64,000 nucleotides of DNA from Algorimicrobium hallyeonense (GCF_042657385.1 NZ_JBHSLA010000001.1:806001-870000); one strand, 5' to 3'. Numbered from the stretch's first letter, positions 1 through 7,072 are shown. A program made the numbers and translations. Notes: a model not told the origin generated them from the letters alone.

Positions 1-246
1 TCTGCGGTCTAGTACTTTTGTTAATTCGGGAGCGTAGTAGGCACCTTCACCTAAAATAGTATGGCAACCCATACAATTGTTTTCTTCCCATAAAACTTTG
101 CCGTGAATTACTTGTTCGGTAATGCCTTCATGGTTGGTTTGATCTTGCCCTTTGCTTAAGGAGAAAATGGTTAATCCTATAAATATTAAGAATGTTACCA
201 CAGTTCCTCCCAAGAAAAACGCGCGTGCTTGTTTTTTTGATAGCAT
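1..246 (-). CDS. norC: Nitric oxide reductase subunit C (cytochrome c subunit), partial
   Basis: The reading frame runs from an ATG at 246 off the left edge of the window, giving 82 N-terminal residues. Residues 10-30 are a hydrophobic membrane anchor. A haem c motif CMGCH follows at 58-62, and then TILGEGAYYAPELTKV, which is characteristic of NorC, the membrane-anchored cytochrome c that feeds electrons to the NorB catalytic subunit for reduction of NO to N2O. The C-terminal half, including the expected distal haem Met ligand, lies outside the window. norB would be expected further left on the same strand. A shorter cytochrome c of another oxidase is possible, but the GEGAYYAPEL segment argues for NorC. 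Confidence 0.85.
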   Translation of the reverse strand, partial: MLSKKQARAFFLGGTVVTFLIFIGLTIFSLSKGQDQTNHEGITEQVIHGKVLWEENNCMGCHTILGEGAYYAPELTKVLDRR

Positions 247-291
247 ATGATTAGTCGTTAATTAGTTAAAAAGACCTTTTAGTCTTCTATG

Positions 292-334
292 CAAAATAAA
301 AGAGTGGATTAACCTAAAACATGACATTAATCAT
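292..334 (-). promoter_or_regulatory. Candidate norC promoter with Crp/Fnr-type site
   Basis: On the minus strand a TTATTTTG (299-292) is one base from the Bacteroidota TAnnTTTG element. The inverted repeat ATGACATTAATCAT (321-334) has the TGA-N6-TCA form of Crp/Fnr-family sites. If transcription starts near 286, the site is centred at about -41.5, the usual class II activator position. NO reductase genes are commonly controlled by Fnr/Dnr-type regulators; the link here is inference from sequence and spacing only. Confidence 0.35.
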
Positions 335-397
335 ATAATGGGATAAAAGTTAAAATTTTCTTAAATTATTGATAATGGGCTTGTTAAGGTTGTAAAG

Positions 398-748
398 TTA
401 GCCTTCCCGTTTCACCAAAGCATAATAATCGCCCTCTAAAGGCAAGTAGCCTTGATCATAAACAAAATAATAAACCGTACCAGCTTTGGTTGTGTAGATA
501 CTGGTGAAATAATTAAAATCGAAACCTTTTTCAATGAGTTTCGCTCTGGATGATTTGGTTTTTTGCTCTGGATTCAGCTCTTCCAGAATGCGGTAGTTTT
601 TACGTAAACGGTTATTGGTATTTCTAATTAGGTTTTTGGAGTCTTTATTCACGCGATTATTAAACGAATTTCTACAGGCATCACTACAGAATTTTTTATC
701 AATTCGGCCAACAATTTTATCACCACATTCTGGACATTGTTTTTGCAT
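398..748 (-). CDS. Small zinc-ribbon protein, function unknown
   Basis: A 116-residue protein whose N-terminus carries two cysteine pairs, CPEC (5-8) and CSDAC (21-25), separated by a short basic loop and followed by RNSFNN. This looks like a treble-clef or zinc-ribbon nucleic-acid-binding knuckle. The rest is basic and helical to about residue 70, then probably a small beta region (TTKAGTVYYFVYDQGYLPL). No catalytic motif is visible. The gene stands alone between norC and the methyltransferase gene, with about 110 bp of spacer upstream. I recognise the type but not a function. Confidence 0.7.
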   Translation of the reverse strand: MQKQCPECGDKIVGRIDKKFCSDACRNSFNNRVNKDSKNLIRNTNNRLRKNYRILEELNPEQKTKSSRAKLIEKGFDFNYFTSIYTTKAGTVYYFVYDQGYLPLEGDYYALVKREG

Positions 749-861
749 ACTGCTGATTTTTGAAATTACTTTTTGACTAAACTTTCAACTTATTTCATTT
801 CTTAAGTAGAATAAATAGCCAAGTTATTGCCTAAATATATAAATTATTCTCTAAGAAGCCA

Positions 862-1506
862 TTACAAAGCTTTTCCAATAACCACCGTATTTGTTTGATT
901 CACTTTTTTGTAAACATCCACTTGGTAGATATGCGATTTTAAATAACTAATAATATGCTCTAGTTTTTGAGAAAGCTCTTTGTCTAATGAGGCATTAAAT
1001 AAAATGGAACCACTTGCCGATTTGCGTTTTAGAGTGGTCTCCCAAAATGATAGATCTAGAAATTGTTCGGGAACCGTGAGGTCTATAAATAAATCGATGA
1101 TGATGAGATCGAACGTATCTGGTGTGTTTTCAATATAATGCAGTGCATCATCACATATAATATTTAATTTTTTAGAAGTTTCAATCTGAAATTCTTGCTT
1201 CGCAATGGCTATTATTTGTGGATCAATATCTACAGCTGTAATTTGATTTTGGTAATTAAAATCGGTTCTCAGTGTTTCAATAACACTGCCGCCACCAAGT
1301 CCTAAAACAAGAATGGAATTCACATTTTTAAGGTCTAGTTTCTCCAAACCAAACTTTAAAATGCGCTGTAATGAACCATACGAATAGTTAGCGTTTTTAG
1401 AATTTAAATGTTTTTTTCCGTTGTACCAAGTAATTTCTAACGTGCCGTTAATTTCCGATTTTACTTTTTTGGTAATAGGATATAAATAGCTTAAAAGTTT
1501 TGCCAT
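862..1506 (-). CDS. Spermidine-synthase-like SAM-dependent methyltransferase
   Basis: A 214-residue Rossmann-fold protein. GLGGGS at 69-74 is the SAM (or dcSAM) glycine loop, AVDIDP at 91-96 ends strand 2 with the ribose-binding acid, and CDDALHYI near 118-125 is the adenine-side motif, as in the spermidine synthase superfamily. It is shorter than true spermidine synthases (about 280 residues) and lacks their N-terminal beta domain, so I call it a methyltransferase of that superfamily rather than SpeE. Its substrate cannot be read from the sequence. The stop lies about 113 bp from the zinc-ribbon gene, and lplA ends 39 bp upstream on the same strand, so co-transcription is possible. Confidence 0.75.
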   Translation of the reverse strand: MAKLLSYLYPITKKVKSEINGTLEITWYNGKKHLNSKNANYSYGSLQRILKFGLEKLDLKNVNSILVLGLGGGSVIETLRTDFNYQNQITAVDIDPQIIAIAKQEFQIETSKKLNIICDDALHYIENTPDTFDLIIIDLFIDLTVPEQFLDLSFWETTLKRKSASGSILFNASLDKELSQKLEHIISYLKSHIYQVDVYKKVNQTNTVVIGKAL

Positions 1507-1545
1507 GGGTGTAAAGGTAGCACTTTATTGTGATGGCTTATAGCA

Positions 1546-2544
1546 TTAATCATTCCCATAAATGAGATTTAAAAACTCCATTTTTTCTAAATCGCCAAAA
1601 TATTCTTTAACAGACAAGTTTTTTAATGCCTTTGTGATTTCAACTTTATCATAAGGCACACCAATAAGCAAGCTTTCAATGTCTGAAACGGGTTTTCTAC
1701 CAAAGAAATCGCCAAAGACTTTACATTCCGAAATATGGCCTTTTTCAACAAAAATGCGCAAATCAATTTCTCCTACAGAAAACCGCTTGTTGCGTTGGAT
1801 ATTAAACTTGGGCGATCGTCCAAAATTCCAATCCCATAAATCATATTTATCGGCTTTCAGTTTATAAACCGCTTGCCATTCCGCTTCCGTTAATTTGTAG
1901 GTTTCAAAAGGTTCACTGGCTTCATATAATCCAACCAGTAGCTGATTTTTAAAAGCTTCCATAGATATGGGGGTTTTTAAAAATTCGCTAATATTAGCCA
2001 CGCGACTTCTTACCGATTTATGACCTTTAGATTCTATTTTGCTCATTTTTACTTGAAGCGCTTTTGTTACTTCGCTCATATCTGTATCAAATAAAAGGGT
2101 ACCATGACTAATCATCCGTTTTCCTGTAGAAAACTGCGCAGTTCCAGAAATTTTCTTCTCGTTTACCAAAATATCATTTCGGCCTTTGAGTTCAGCCGAA
2201 ACGCCCATATTATTTAAAACCCGAATAACGGGTGCTGTAAATTTTTTAAAGTTGCTTATACGTTTTCCATCATGATTGGTAATAAAACTAAAGTTTAAAT
2301 TTCCTAAATCATGATAAACCGCGCCACCACCAGAAACACGACGCACCACATGGATGTTGTTATCATCTATATATTCCTGGTTAATTTCCTCCAAGGTATT
2401 TTGGTTTCTTCCAATAATAATGGATGGCTCGTTAATGTAAAACAGCAAATAATCTGTGGAAGTATCAAAATGCCTTAAGGCATATTCTTCTAAAGCTAGG
2501 TTTAGTTTTGGATTGGTGTGGCCTTCATTGTCTATGAAAATCAT
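1546..2544 (-). CDS. lplA: Lipoate--protein ligase
   Basis: A 332-residue LplA-type ligase that adenylates lipoate and transfers it to the lipoyl domains of 2-oxoacid dehydrogenases or GcvH. RRVSGGGAVYHDLGNLN at about 68-84 is the lipoate/AMP pocket, and KISGTAQ at 131-137 contains the catalytic lysine. The C-terminal part (from about 250) matches the accessory domain of bacterial ligases. I start it at the ATG at 2544 (MIFIDNEGHTNPKLN). The frame is open to 2625, but that extension overlaps the IS110 remnant on the other strand and has no counterpart in the family. Confidence 0.9.
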   Translation of the reverse strand: MIFIDNEGHTNPKLNLALEEYALRHFDTSTDYLLFYINEPSIIIGRNQNTLEEINQEYIDDNNIHVVRRVSGGGAVYHDLGNLNFSFITNHDGKRISNFKKFTAPVIRVLNNMGVSAELKGRNDILVNEKKISGTAQFSTGKRMISHGTLLFDTDMSEVTKALQVKMSKIESKGHKSVRSRVANISEFLKTPISMEAFKNQLLVGLYEASEPFETYKLTEAEWQAVYKLKADKYDLWDWNFGRSPKFNIQRNKRFSVGEIDLRIFVEKGHISECKVFGDFFGRKPVSDIESLLIGVPYDKVEITKALKNLSVKEYFGDLEKMEFLNLIYGND

Positions 2545-2570
2545 AAGGGGTGTCTTGTTTGGTAGATAAC

Positions 2571-2726
2571 AAAGATAGCGAAATTTATGAGCGCATAGTT
2601 GTTCTAGGAAAACCAAAATTAGCATTAATTGCAGTATGTAATAAGCCGTTAAAACAGGCTTTTGCTAGTACAAAATCAGGATTAATATATGAGAATACTC
2701 ATAGAAGTACTTTGGTGAAACGTTAA
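2571..2726 (+). pseudogene. C-terminal remnant of an IS110-family transposase
   Basis: Plus-strand frame 2571-2726 reads as 51 residues and a stop. It begins KDSEIYERIVVLGKPKLALI, continues AVCNKPLKQAFASTKSGLIY and ends ENTHRSTLVKR. The segments GKPK-x-ALIAVCNK-x-LKQAFA-x-xKSG and the short polar tail resemble the extreme C-terminus of IS110-type transposases. There is no start codon and the catalytic DEDD and serine regions are absent, so only a fragment remains. It sits between lplA and the accessory genes 2734-4233 and may mark past insertion or deletion. A translated search against IS110 transposases would settle it. Confidence 0.7.
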
Positions 2727-2733
2727 TGCGTTT

Positions 2734-3321
2734 TTACTTTTTTTTTACCACAGTACTTTGTTGTAACACGTTTTTTATTCCGCTAAATATTTTATTCAGT
2801 TCTATTTCTCTCTTTTCAATTCCGTCCATTTTGTCAATTTTCTGTCCGAATATTTTATTCCAAAAACCTCTCTTTATAAAGTCATAAGAATAGCTAAAGT
2901 TCGAGTCAGGTTCCGCAATGAATAGTTTGGATTTCAGGATTTTGTTGTTTTTCACGAATTGAACTTCTTTTCCTATCAGTCCTTTTTCAAGAATTGAGAT
3001 AATTCCGTTTCGATTCCGCTCGTTAAATTCCAAAGCTGGGTCTCCATAATCTGGCGGTTCGCTAAAATGATATTGATAAAAATATTCTCCGTAAACATAT
3101 TTATTATAACCTGGAACTGTAGGATTGAAAATATGAAGATAAATCAGTTTATTTTCTTCTGTAAAATATCCAACTCGTATTTCAGTCAGAGAGTTTTTGT
3201 CAGTCGATTTGAATGTTTCGATTTCCGTTGCATTTGTTATATCAGAAGTTGGATTTTTAAATTGTGCGCTGTCAATTAAAATTCGGTTAATAAACTCTTT
3301 CCAATCTTTAAATTCCTGCAT
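2734..3321 (-). CDS. Hypothetical protein in accessory block
   Basis: A 195-residue soluble protein with no signal peptide or membrane segment. I do not recognise the family. It has an N-terminal acidic helix (MQEFKDWKEFINRIL), a probable beta-rich middle (EIRVGYFTEENKLIYLHIFN) and a lysine-rich C-terminus ending in KKK within an A-tract. Codon use is more AT-biased than in the flanking core genes. It lies downstream, on the same strand, of the DUF2971 gene, with the large attC-like palindrome (3345-3476) between them and an IS110 remnant beyond its stop. It looks like mobile cargo. The sequence gives no clue to its role. Confidence 0.6.
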   Translation of the reverse strand: MQEFKDWKEFINRILIDSAQFKNPTSDITNATEIETFKSTDKNSLTEIRVGYFTEENKLIYLHIFNPTVPGYNKYVYGEYFYQYHFSEPPDYGDPALEFNERNRNGIISILEKGLIGKEVQFVKNNKILKSKLFIAEPDSNFSYSYDFIKRGFWNKIFGQKIDKMDGIEKREIELNKIFSGIKNVLQQSTVVKKK

Positions 3322-3344
3322 TTCCTTGATTTGGTCAAATGTGT

Positions 3345-3476
3345 TACAACGGTTTGCGTATATGGTTTGTGGCGGGAAAAATGCGCAAATATTTCAGTTA
3401 AGATTTTACGTTTCTAAAATTACAAAAACTTTGGGTTTTGCACTAATTCCGCCATAAACTATATGCGCTGTTGGGC
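3345..3476. repeat. attC-like imperfect palindrome between two cassette-like genes
   Basis: The arm GCGTATATGGTTTGTGGCGG (3356-3375) faces CCGCCATAAACTATATGCGC (3449-3468). The arms match at 17 of 20 positions, and all three differences would be G-T wobbles in a folded strand. They enclose a 73 nt loop. The right end runs into GTTGGGC (3470-3476), a perfect match to the integron core GTTRRRY. The left end (ACAACGG, near 3346-3352) is degenerate. Size and layout resemble an attC recombination site. No integrase gene is present in the window. Confidence 0.5.
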
Positions 3477-3483
3477 ATAGTAC
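3470..3483. repeat. Core-like inverted repeat, left copy (GTTGGGCATAGTAC)
   Basis: This 14 bp sequence abuts the stop codon of the DUF2971 gene and recurs inverted, with one mismatch, at 4240-4253 just before that gene's start codon. It contains GTTGGGC, matching the integron core consensus. Together the two copies delimit 3484-4233 exactly as a one-gene unit. Confidence 0.55.
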
Positions 3484-4233
3484 TTATATTTTTGTAAAGC
3501 TTATTGTTTTTAATTCAGTTGGTCTTTTCATCTGGAATATATTTGTGTTACTATAGTTTTTCTCGATTGTTTTTATAATTCTATCTTTATAATCTGGTTC
3601 AATATTATATCCTAAAATTACATTTGCAAGTGCTTCCTTTTTAAATTTAATCTTGCCTTTTTTTTGCTTAACTAGTCTAATTTCATATTCATTATTCCAA
3701 AGTTTTGATTTTCTAAAAAAAACATCCATAATTCCACTGCGATTTGTACTTGGATTAAAAATTGTTTGTTTTAAGTCGGTTTCATAGGTTACAGGTCTCC
3801 AGTTTTTAAAGAAATTAATGTCTTTATCCATATTAAATTGAAGACAAATACCTTTATTATTATTTGAATAATTAGCCCATAATGGTAAATTCAATGGGTT
3901 TATTGAAAAGCAAGCAATTCCAAATTGATTTAAAAAAGGTTCCAAACTTTCATTAATCAAATCTTTAACATTATCAGCTGAAAATTTTCTAGTGAAATAG
4001 GATTTTGTAATCGAATCGTTAATATTCTCAAGGATAAGATTATATGAATTTTTCAATTCCTCTACATCATTCGTTAGATTTATTAAATTGGGAATTGAAT
4101 CGTATGGGTCATTTAGTTCCTTTCTATCAGAGAAATAGATATAGCTATTTTCTAGCTCATCAATTGTAAATTCGCCATTTGACCTATACCTGAATAAGTA
4201 TGGCGGACCCGATTTTTCAATTTCAAACGTCAT
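3484..4233 (-). CDS. DUF2971 domain protein
   Basis: A 249-residue protein with the conserved points of DUF2971: LFRYRS near the start (13-18), NDPYDS at 41-46 after YFSDRKEL, and the central block GIACFS...LWANYSNNNKGICLQF (about 105-133). The family's biochemical role is not established. Members are frequent in accessory and defence-rich regions and as integron cassette cargo. Here the gene is bounded on both sides by an inverted GTTGGGCATA(A/G)TAC sequence and followed by the attC-like palindrome, which fits cassette acquisition. The ATG at 4233 is 7 bp from the upstream repeat copy, leaving little room for a promoter of its own. Confidence 0.75.
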   Translation of the reverse strand: MTFEIEKSGPPYLFRYRSNGEFTIDELENSYIYFSDRKELNDPYDSIPNLINLTNDVEELKNSYNLILENINDSITKSYFTRKFSADNVKDLINESLEPFLNQFGIACFSINPLNLPLWANYSNNNKGICLQFNMDKDINFFKNWRPVTYETDLKQTIFNPSTNRSGIMDVFFRKSKLWNNEYEIRLVKQKKGKIKFKKEALANVILGYNIEPDYKDRIIKTIEKNYSNTNIFQMKRPTELKTISFTKI

Positions 4234-4239
4234 TTTTTT

Positions 4240-4253
4240 GTATTATGCCCAAC
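4240..4253. repeat. Core-like inverted repeat, right copy (GTATTATGCCCAAC)
   Basis: Inverted copy of 3470-3483 (13 of 14 positions). It is followed by a small imperfect hairpin, GTGTTATAT...ATATACAC (about 4255-4279). It may be the remains of the upstream recombination site of the cassette-like unit. Confidence 0.5.
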
Positions 4254-4301
4254 GTGTTATATAAGTATAAATATACACTTAAATTCAAAATTAACCGTTT
4301 C

Positions 4302-4326
4302 CAAACGACTACAAACATTTACAAAC
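4302..4326 (+). repeat. Three CAAAC repeats at 10 bp spacing upstream of ssb
   Basis: CAAAC occurs at 4302, 4312 and 4322, exactly one helical turn apart, about 100 bp upstream of the ssb start codon. A CATCTTTG at 4370-4377, one base from TAnnTTTG, is a possible -7 element. Helically phased direct repeats upstream of a promoter often bind a regulator or bend DNA. No regulator is identified. Confidence 0.3.
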
Positions 4327-4426
4327 GAATTTAAATAGGTAACTACCGACTAATACTTGCAAGGGGTTGCATCTTTGCCGTGTTGATTTGACCTAATGAT
4401 TTTCAACATAATTAAAACCTTATCTT

Positions 4427-4759
4427 ATGAATACGTTAAGAAACAAAGTACAGTTAATTGGAAGACTTGGACAGGATCCAGAAATCATCAGTTTTGAAGA
4501 TGGTAATAAAATGGCTAAATTTTCATTAGCTACAGACGATAGCTATAAAGACCAAAATGGCGAAAAAGTAGAACGTACCTACTGGCATAATGTGATAGTA
4601 AAAAATGGCTTGGTAAAAGTGGTTGAGGCGTATGTTACCAAAGGACAAGAAATTGCTATAGAAGGCAAATTAACCAACAGATCTTGGGATGATAAAGACG
4701 GCAAGAAGCATTACATTACCGAAGTGTTATGCAACGAATTGCTAATGTTTGGCAAGTAA
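4427..4759 (+). CDS. ssb: Single-stranded DNA-binding protein, short form
   Basis: A 110-residue OB-fold protein. NKVQLIGRLGQDPEI at the N-terminus, the aromatic segment TYWHNVIV and KGQEIAIEGKLTNRSW are the classic SSB landmarks, for coating single-stranded DNA as a tetramer. The protein ends directly after the OB fold (ELLMFGK). The disordered linker and acidic DDDIPF-like tip that recruit partners in housekeeping SSBs are missing. This looks like an accessory paralogue, and the cell should carry a longer SSB elsewhere. A strong terminator follows within about 20 bp. Its position next to the cassette-like block may be coincidental. Confidence 0.9.
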   Translation: MNTLRNKVQLIGRLGQDPEIISFEDGNKMAKFSLATDDSYKDQNGEKVERTYWHNVIVKNGLVKVVEAYVTKGQEIAIEGKLTNRSWDDKDGKKHYITEVLCNELLMFGK

Positions 4760-4778
4760 TAATTGCCATAAAAAAAGA

Positions 4779-4805
4779 AAAGCCGCGAATGACCTTCGCG
4801 GCTTT
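4779..4805. terminator. Bidirectional intrinsic terminator
   Basis: AAAGCCGCGAA (4779-4789) and TTCGCGGCTTT (4795-4805) form a perfect 11 bp stem with a 5 nt loop, followed by a T-run on the plus strand. The A-run on the left serves as a T-run on the minus strand. It ends ssb and the convergent small gene 4808-4984. Confidence 0.9.
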
Positions 4806-4807
4806 TT

Positions 4808-4984
4808 TTATGCAACTTTTTGAAGCAAATCAAAACACGGACATTTGCCACATCGTTTTTTTTCGCTTTTTAAATATTTTTCACAGCATTTGCTTTTTAC
4901 TTTCTTTTCCGCAGAAATGATACCTGCTTCGCGTAACGCTTTTAAAGCCTTTTTCTGTTTTTTCTTGTCTTTCTTTTTGCCCAC
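4808..4984 (-). CDS. Small Lys/Cys-rich protein
   Basis: Minus-strand frame of 58 residues. It opens GKKKDKKKQKKALKALREAG, has KCCEKYLK in the middle and RCGKCPCFDLLQKVA at the end. Five cysteines sit as CC...CxxCxC, suggesting a metal-binding knuckle, after a highly basic N-terminus. No ATG is available in frame. I start at GTG 4984, with ATT 4987 as an alternative. It converges on ssb and shares its terminator, which supports a real transcript. I believe similar short proteins occur in other flavobacteria; a tblastn search would test this. Function unknown. Confidence 0.6.
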   Translation of the reverse strand: MGKKKDKKKQKKALKALREAGIISAEKKVKSKCCEKYLKSEKKRCGKCPCFDLLQKVA

Positions 4985-5057
4985 AATGGATTCATTTGTA
5001 GATGATAAGACAAAATTAATTATTTTTATTGATTCTAAATAAAATTATCTGTTAAAA

Positions 5058-5576
5058 TTAAACAGTTCCCGTTGAGGCTGCTGAACTAATGGTTAATTGT
5101 TCAATATCACGATCAAATAAATACAATCCGCCTTTATCGTTTCCTATTAAATTTATTTTATCTAAAATGGTGCGTGCCATAGCTTCTTCTTCAATTTGCT
5201 CAGCTACATACCACTGTAAGAAATTGTGAGTGGCGTAATCTTTTTCCTGTAAACTAATATGTACTAACTCATTTATGCTTTCTGAAACATACACTTCGTG
5301 TTCATAGAGTTTTTCAAACATTTCTTGGAAGGATTTAAAGGTCACATTTGGTGCTTTTAATTCCGAAACATGGGCATGTCCACCACGTTCATTGACAAAT
5401 TTTATAAGTTTTAACATGTGGTCGCGCTCTTCTTGAGATTGGCTGTACATAAAGTTTGCCACACCTTCAAGGCCTTTTACTTCCGCCCAACAGGCCATGG
5501 CTAAATATATTTGAGACGATTCTGCTTCTACACGAATTTGTTCGTTTAATGCGTTTTCAATGTTTTTTGATACCAT
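5058..5576 (-). CDS. ftnA: Non-haem ferritin
   Basis: A 172-residue bacterial ferritin that stores iron as a mineral core inside a 24-mer cage. The ferroxidase ligands are in the expected places: E17 in helix A, E50 and H53 (QEERDHM) in helix B, E94 in helix C, and Q127 with E130 in AEQIEEE of helix D. There is no haem-binding Met of the bacterioferritin type. The gene stands alone, with about 85 bp of upstream spacer to the SMR gene. No Fur box was recognised by eye. Confidence 0.93.
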   Translation of the reverse strand: MVSKNIENALNEQIRVEAESSQIYLAMACWAEVKGLEGVANFMYSQSQEERDHMLKLIKFVNERGGHAHVSELKAPNVTFKSFQEMFEKLYEHEVYVSESINELVHISLQEKDYATHNFLQWYVAEQIEEEAMARTILDKINLIGNDKGGLYLFDRDIEQLTISSAASTGTV

Positions 5577-5661
5577 AATTTATGCTTTTAAGTAAAGTTA
5601 CATAATTTCTTGAGGAGTTAAAGTTATAATACTCCTAAATAAGTAGCTATTCTGACCCCGT

Positions 5662-5988
5662 TTAGTTGGTAACAAATTTTAACCCAACAATGGAAACGAT
5701 TAAAGTGGTTATAAAAAATAAACGCCAAAAATCTGCAGGTTCTTTAAAAATAAAGATGCCAACTAAAACGGTTCCTACAGCGCCAATGCCTGTCCAAACG
5801 GCATAAGCGGTTCCAATAGGTAAACTTTGTGTGGCTTTTACCAAAAGTACCATGCTAATGGTTAAACACACCAGAAAACCTATAAACCAATAGGTGGCCA
5901 AGCTTCCAGAGGTTTCCTTAAATTTTCCTAAACAGGCCGCGAATGCCACTTCAAATAAACCAGCAATAATTAATAAAATCCAATTCAT
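5662..5988 (-). CDS. SMR family exporter, SugE/Gdx-like
   Basis: A 108-residue, four-helix small multidrug resistance protein. The essential membrane glutamate is E13 (AGLFEVAFAA), and GTAYAVWTGIGAVGT in helix 3 is the signature region. The SugE/Gdx subgroup shares this helix 3 sequence and members characterised there export guanidinium. I cannot separate Gdx from quaternary ammonium exporters on sequence alone. It follows the EamA transporter gene by 54 bp on the same strand. No guanidine riboswitch is evident in that short spacer. Confidence 0.85.
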   Translation of the reverse strand: MNWILLIIAGLFEVAFAACLGKFKETSGSLATYWFIGFLVCLTISMVLLVKATQSLPIGTAYAVWTGIGAVGTVLVGIFIFKEPADFWRLFFITTLIVSIVGLKFVTN

Positions 5989-6042
5989 ACGTTTTTCTAA
6001 AATAGTTATAAACTGGCTCTAAAATACTTATTTTCTATGACG

Positions 6043-6939
6043 TTATACGGACTGTTTTATGAAACGTTTTGGCAGTAAATTTTTATGAAGTTGTTTTTCG
6101 TAAAATGTCAATCGGATGCCAAAAAGTAAAACGAATCCACCTAATACCATTTGCAAGGTGATAGTTTCATCTAAAAACAACCAAGCTAAAATAGACGCCA
6201 AAATTCCTTGTCCTAATAAACTGACAGAAACCCGTGTAGCACGCATTTTTTTAGTGGCAAAACTAATGAGCAACCAGGCAGCTAGCTGACAGATAACGGC
6301 TTGCAAAACCAATACAAACCAACCCATATTGGAGAATCCGGAAAACGGTTCGTTTAATCCGTAGCTTAAAAACCCTAAAAATATGGATGATGCGCCAAGG
6401 CTAATGGTCATAAATGTAAGTACGTTTAATTGTTTTAATACTTCTTTACTAATTAGCATGTAGAACGCATAAAATATACCAGACAGAATACCAAAACTAA
6501 AAGCTAAATCGAAATCCAAGTTTCTAAACGTTGAAAAACCGACTAATAACATCATGCCAAAAACAGCCACTAATGTGCCAATCCAAAAATTGCCTCGTGG
6601 TTTATCTTTCAGAAAAAACAAGGCTAAAACACCAACCCAAACTGGGGATAAGTTTGTTAACAACGAAGCTTGTGTTGCTGTAGATTCCTGAATAGCAATA
6701 TTCCAAACGGCCACATCGCTCCCAAAAACAATACCGCAGAGTACAGCTAAAAGTCCCATTTTTACATTGGGAAGTTTAAACTGCTTTTTCCATAAAACAA
6801 ATGGCACTAATAGCACAAACGAAAATGCCATGCGGTAAAATGCCGAAATAACACCTGGCGTTAAATTTAATTTAACCAAAATAGGGAAAACAGAAATACA
6901 AATAATACCAATAACAAGAGCAATTCTAGCCTTTTTCAT
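6043..6939 (-). CDS. EamA/DMT family transporter
   Basis: A 298-residue integral membrane protein with ten predicted hydrophobic helices in two EamA repeats (roughly 5-135 and 150-285). The family exports or imports small metabolites, and the substrate cannot be predicted from sequence. Typical features are the early SAFYRMAFSFVLLVPF and the late LGQGILASILAWLFLDE. The C-terminus is short and basic (KNLLPKRFIKQ). It probably shares a transcript with the SMR exporter 54 bp downstream, giving a small export pair. Confidence 0.85.
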   Translation of the reverse strand: MKKARIALVIGIICISVFPILVKLNLTPGVISAFYRMAFSFVLLVPFVLWKKQFKLPNVKMGLLAVLCGIVFGSDVAVWNIAIQESTATQASLLTNLSPVWVGVLALFFLKDKPRGNFWIGTLVAVFGMMLLVGFSTFRNLDFDLAFSFGILSGIFYAFYMLISKEVLKQLNVLTFMTISLGASSIFLGFLSYGLNEPFSGFSNMGWFVLVLQAVICQLAAWLLISFATKKMRATRVSVSLLGQGILASILAWLFLDETITLQMVLGGFVLLFGIRLTFYEKQLHKNLLPKRFIKQSV

Positions 6940-7072
6940 AATATCAAACCTTACAATTTAACAAGCCGCAAAAGTAGCGCCTCACGTGTGATTATTATGA
7001 TATTAAATAGGCTATTTCTGATACTATATTATCCCTTATTTGAGTATGAATGAAAAACAGGCGAATTTTGTA

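Noticed and set aside
2545..2625. N-terminal extension of lplA to an ATG at 2625
   Set aside because: The extra residues (CAHKFRYLCYLPNKTPL region) match no ligase N-terminus and lie antisense to the IS110 remnant. The internal ATG 2544 starts at the conserved LplA sequence.
3067..3457. Two plus-strand ORFs of 70 and 86 codons over the unknown gene and the attC-like site
   Set aside because: They are antisense shadows of the 2734-3321 frame and of the palindrome, with no protein-like pattern.
4729..5042. Plus-strand ORFs of 63 and 65 codons after ssb
   Set aside because: They run through the ssb terminator or antisense to the small Cys-rich gene, and their Phe-rich composition reflects the complementary Lys-rich frame.
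5989..6042. Guanidine riboswitch upstream of the SugE/Gdx-like gene
   Set aside because: The spacer is only 54 bp and shows none of the conserved guanidine-aptamer motifs. The gene is probably read from the EamA promoter.
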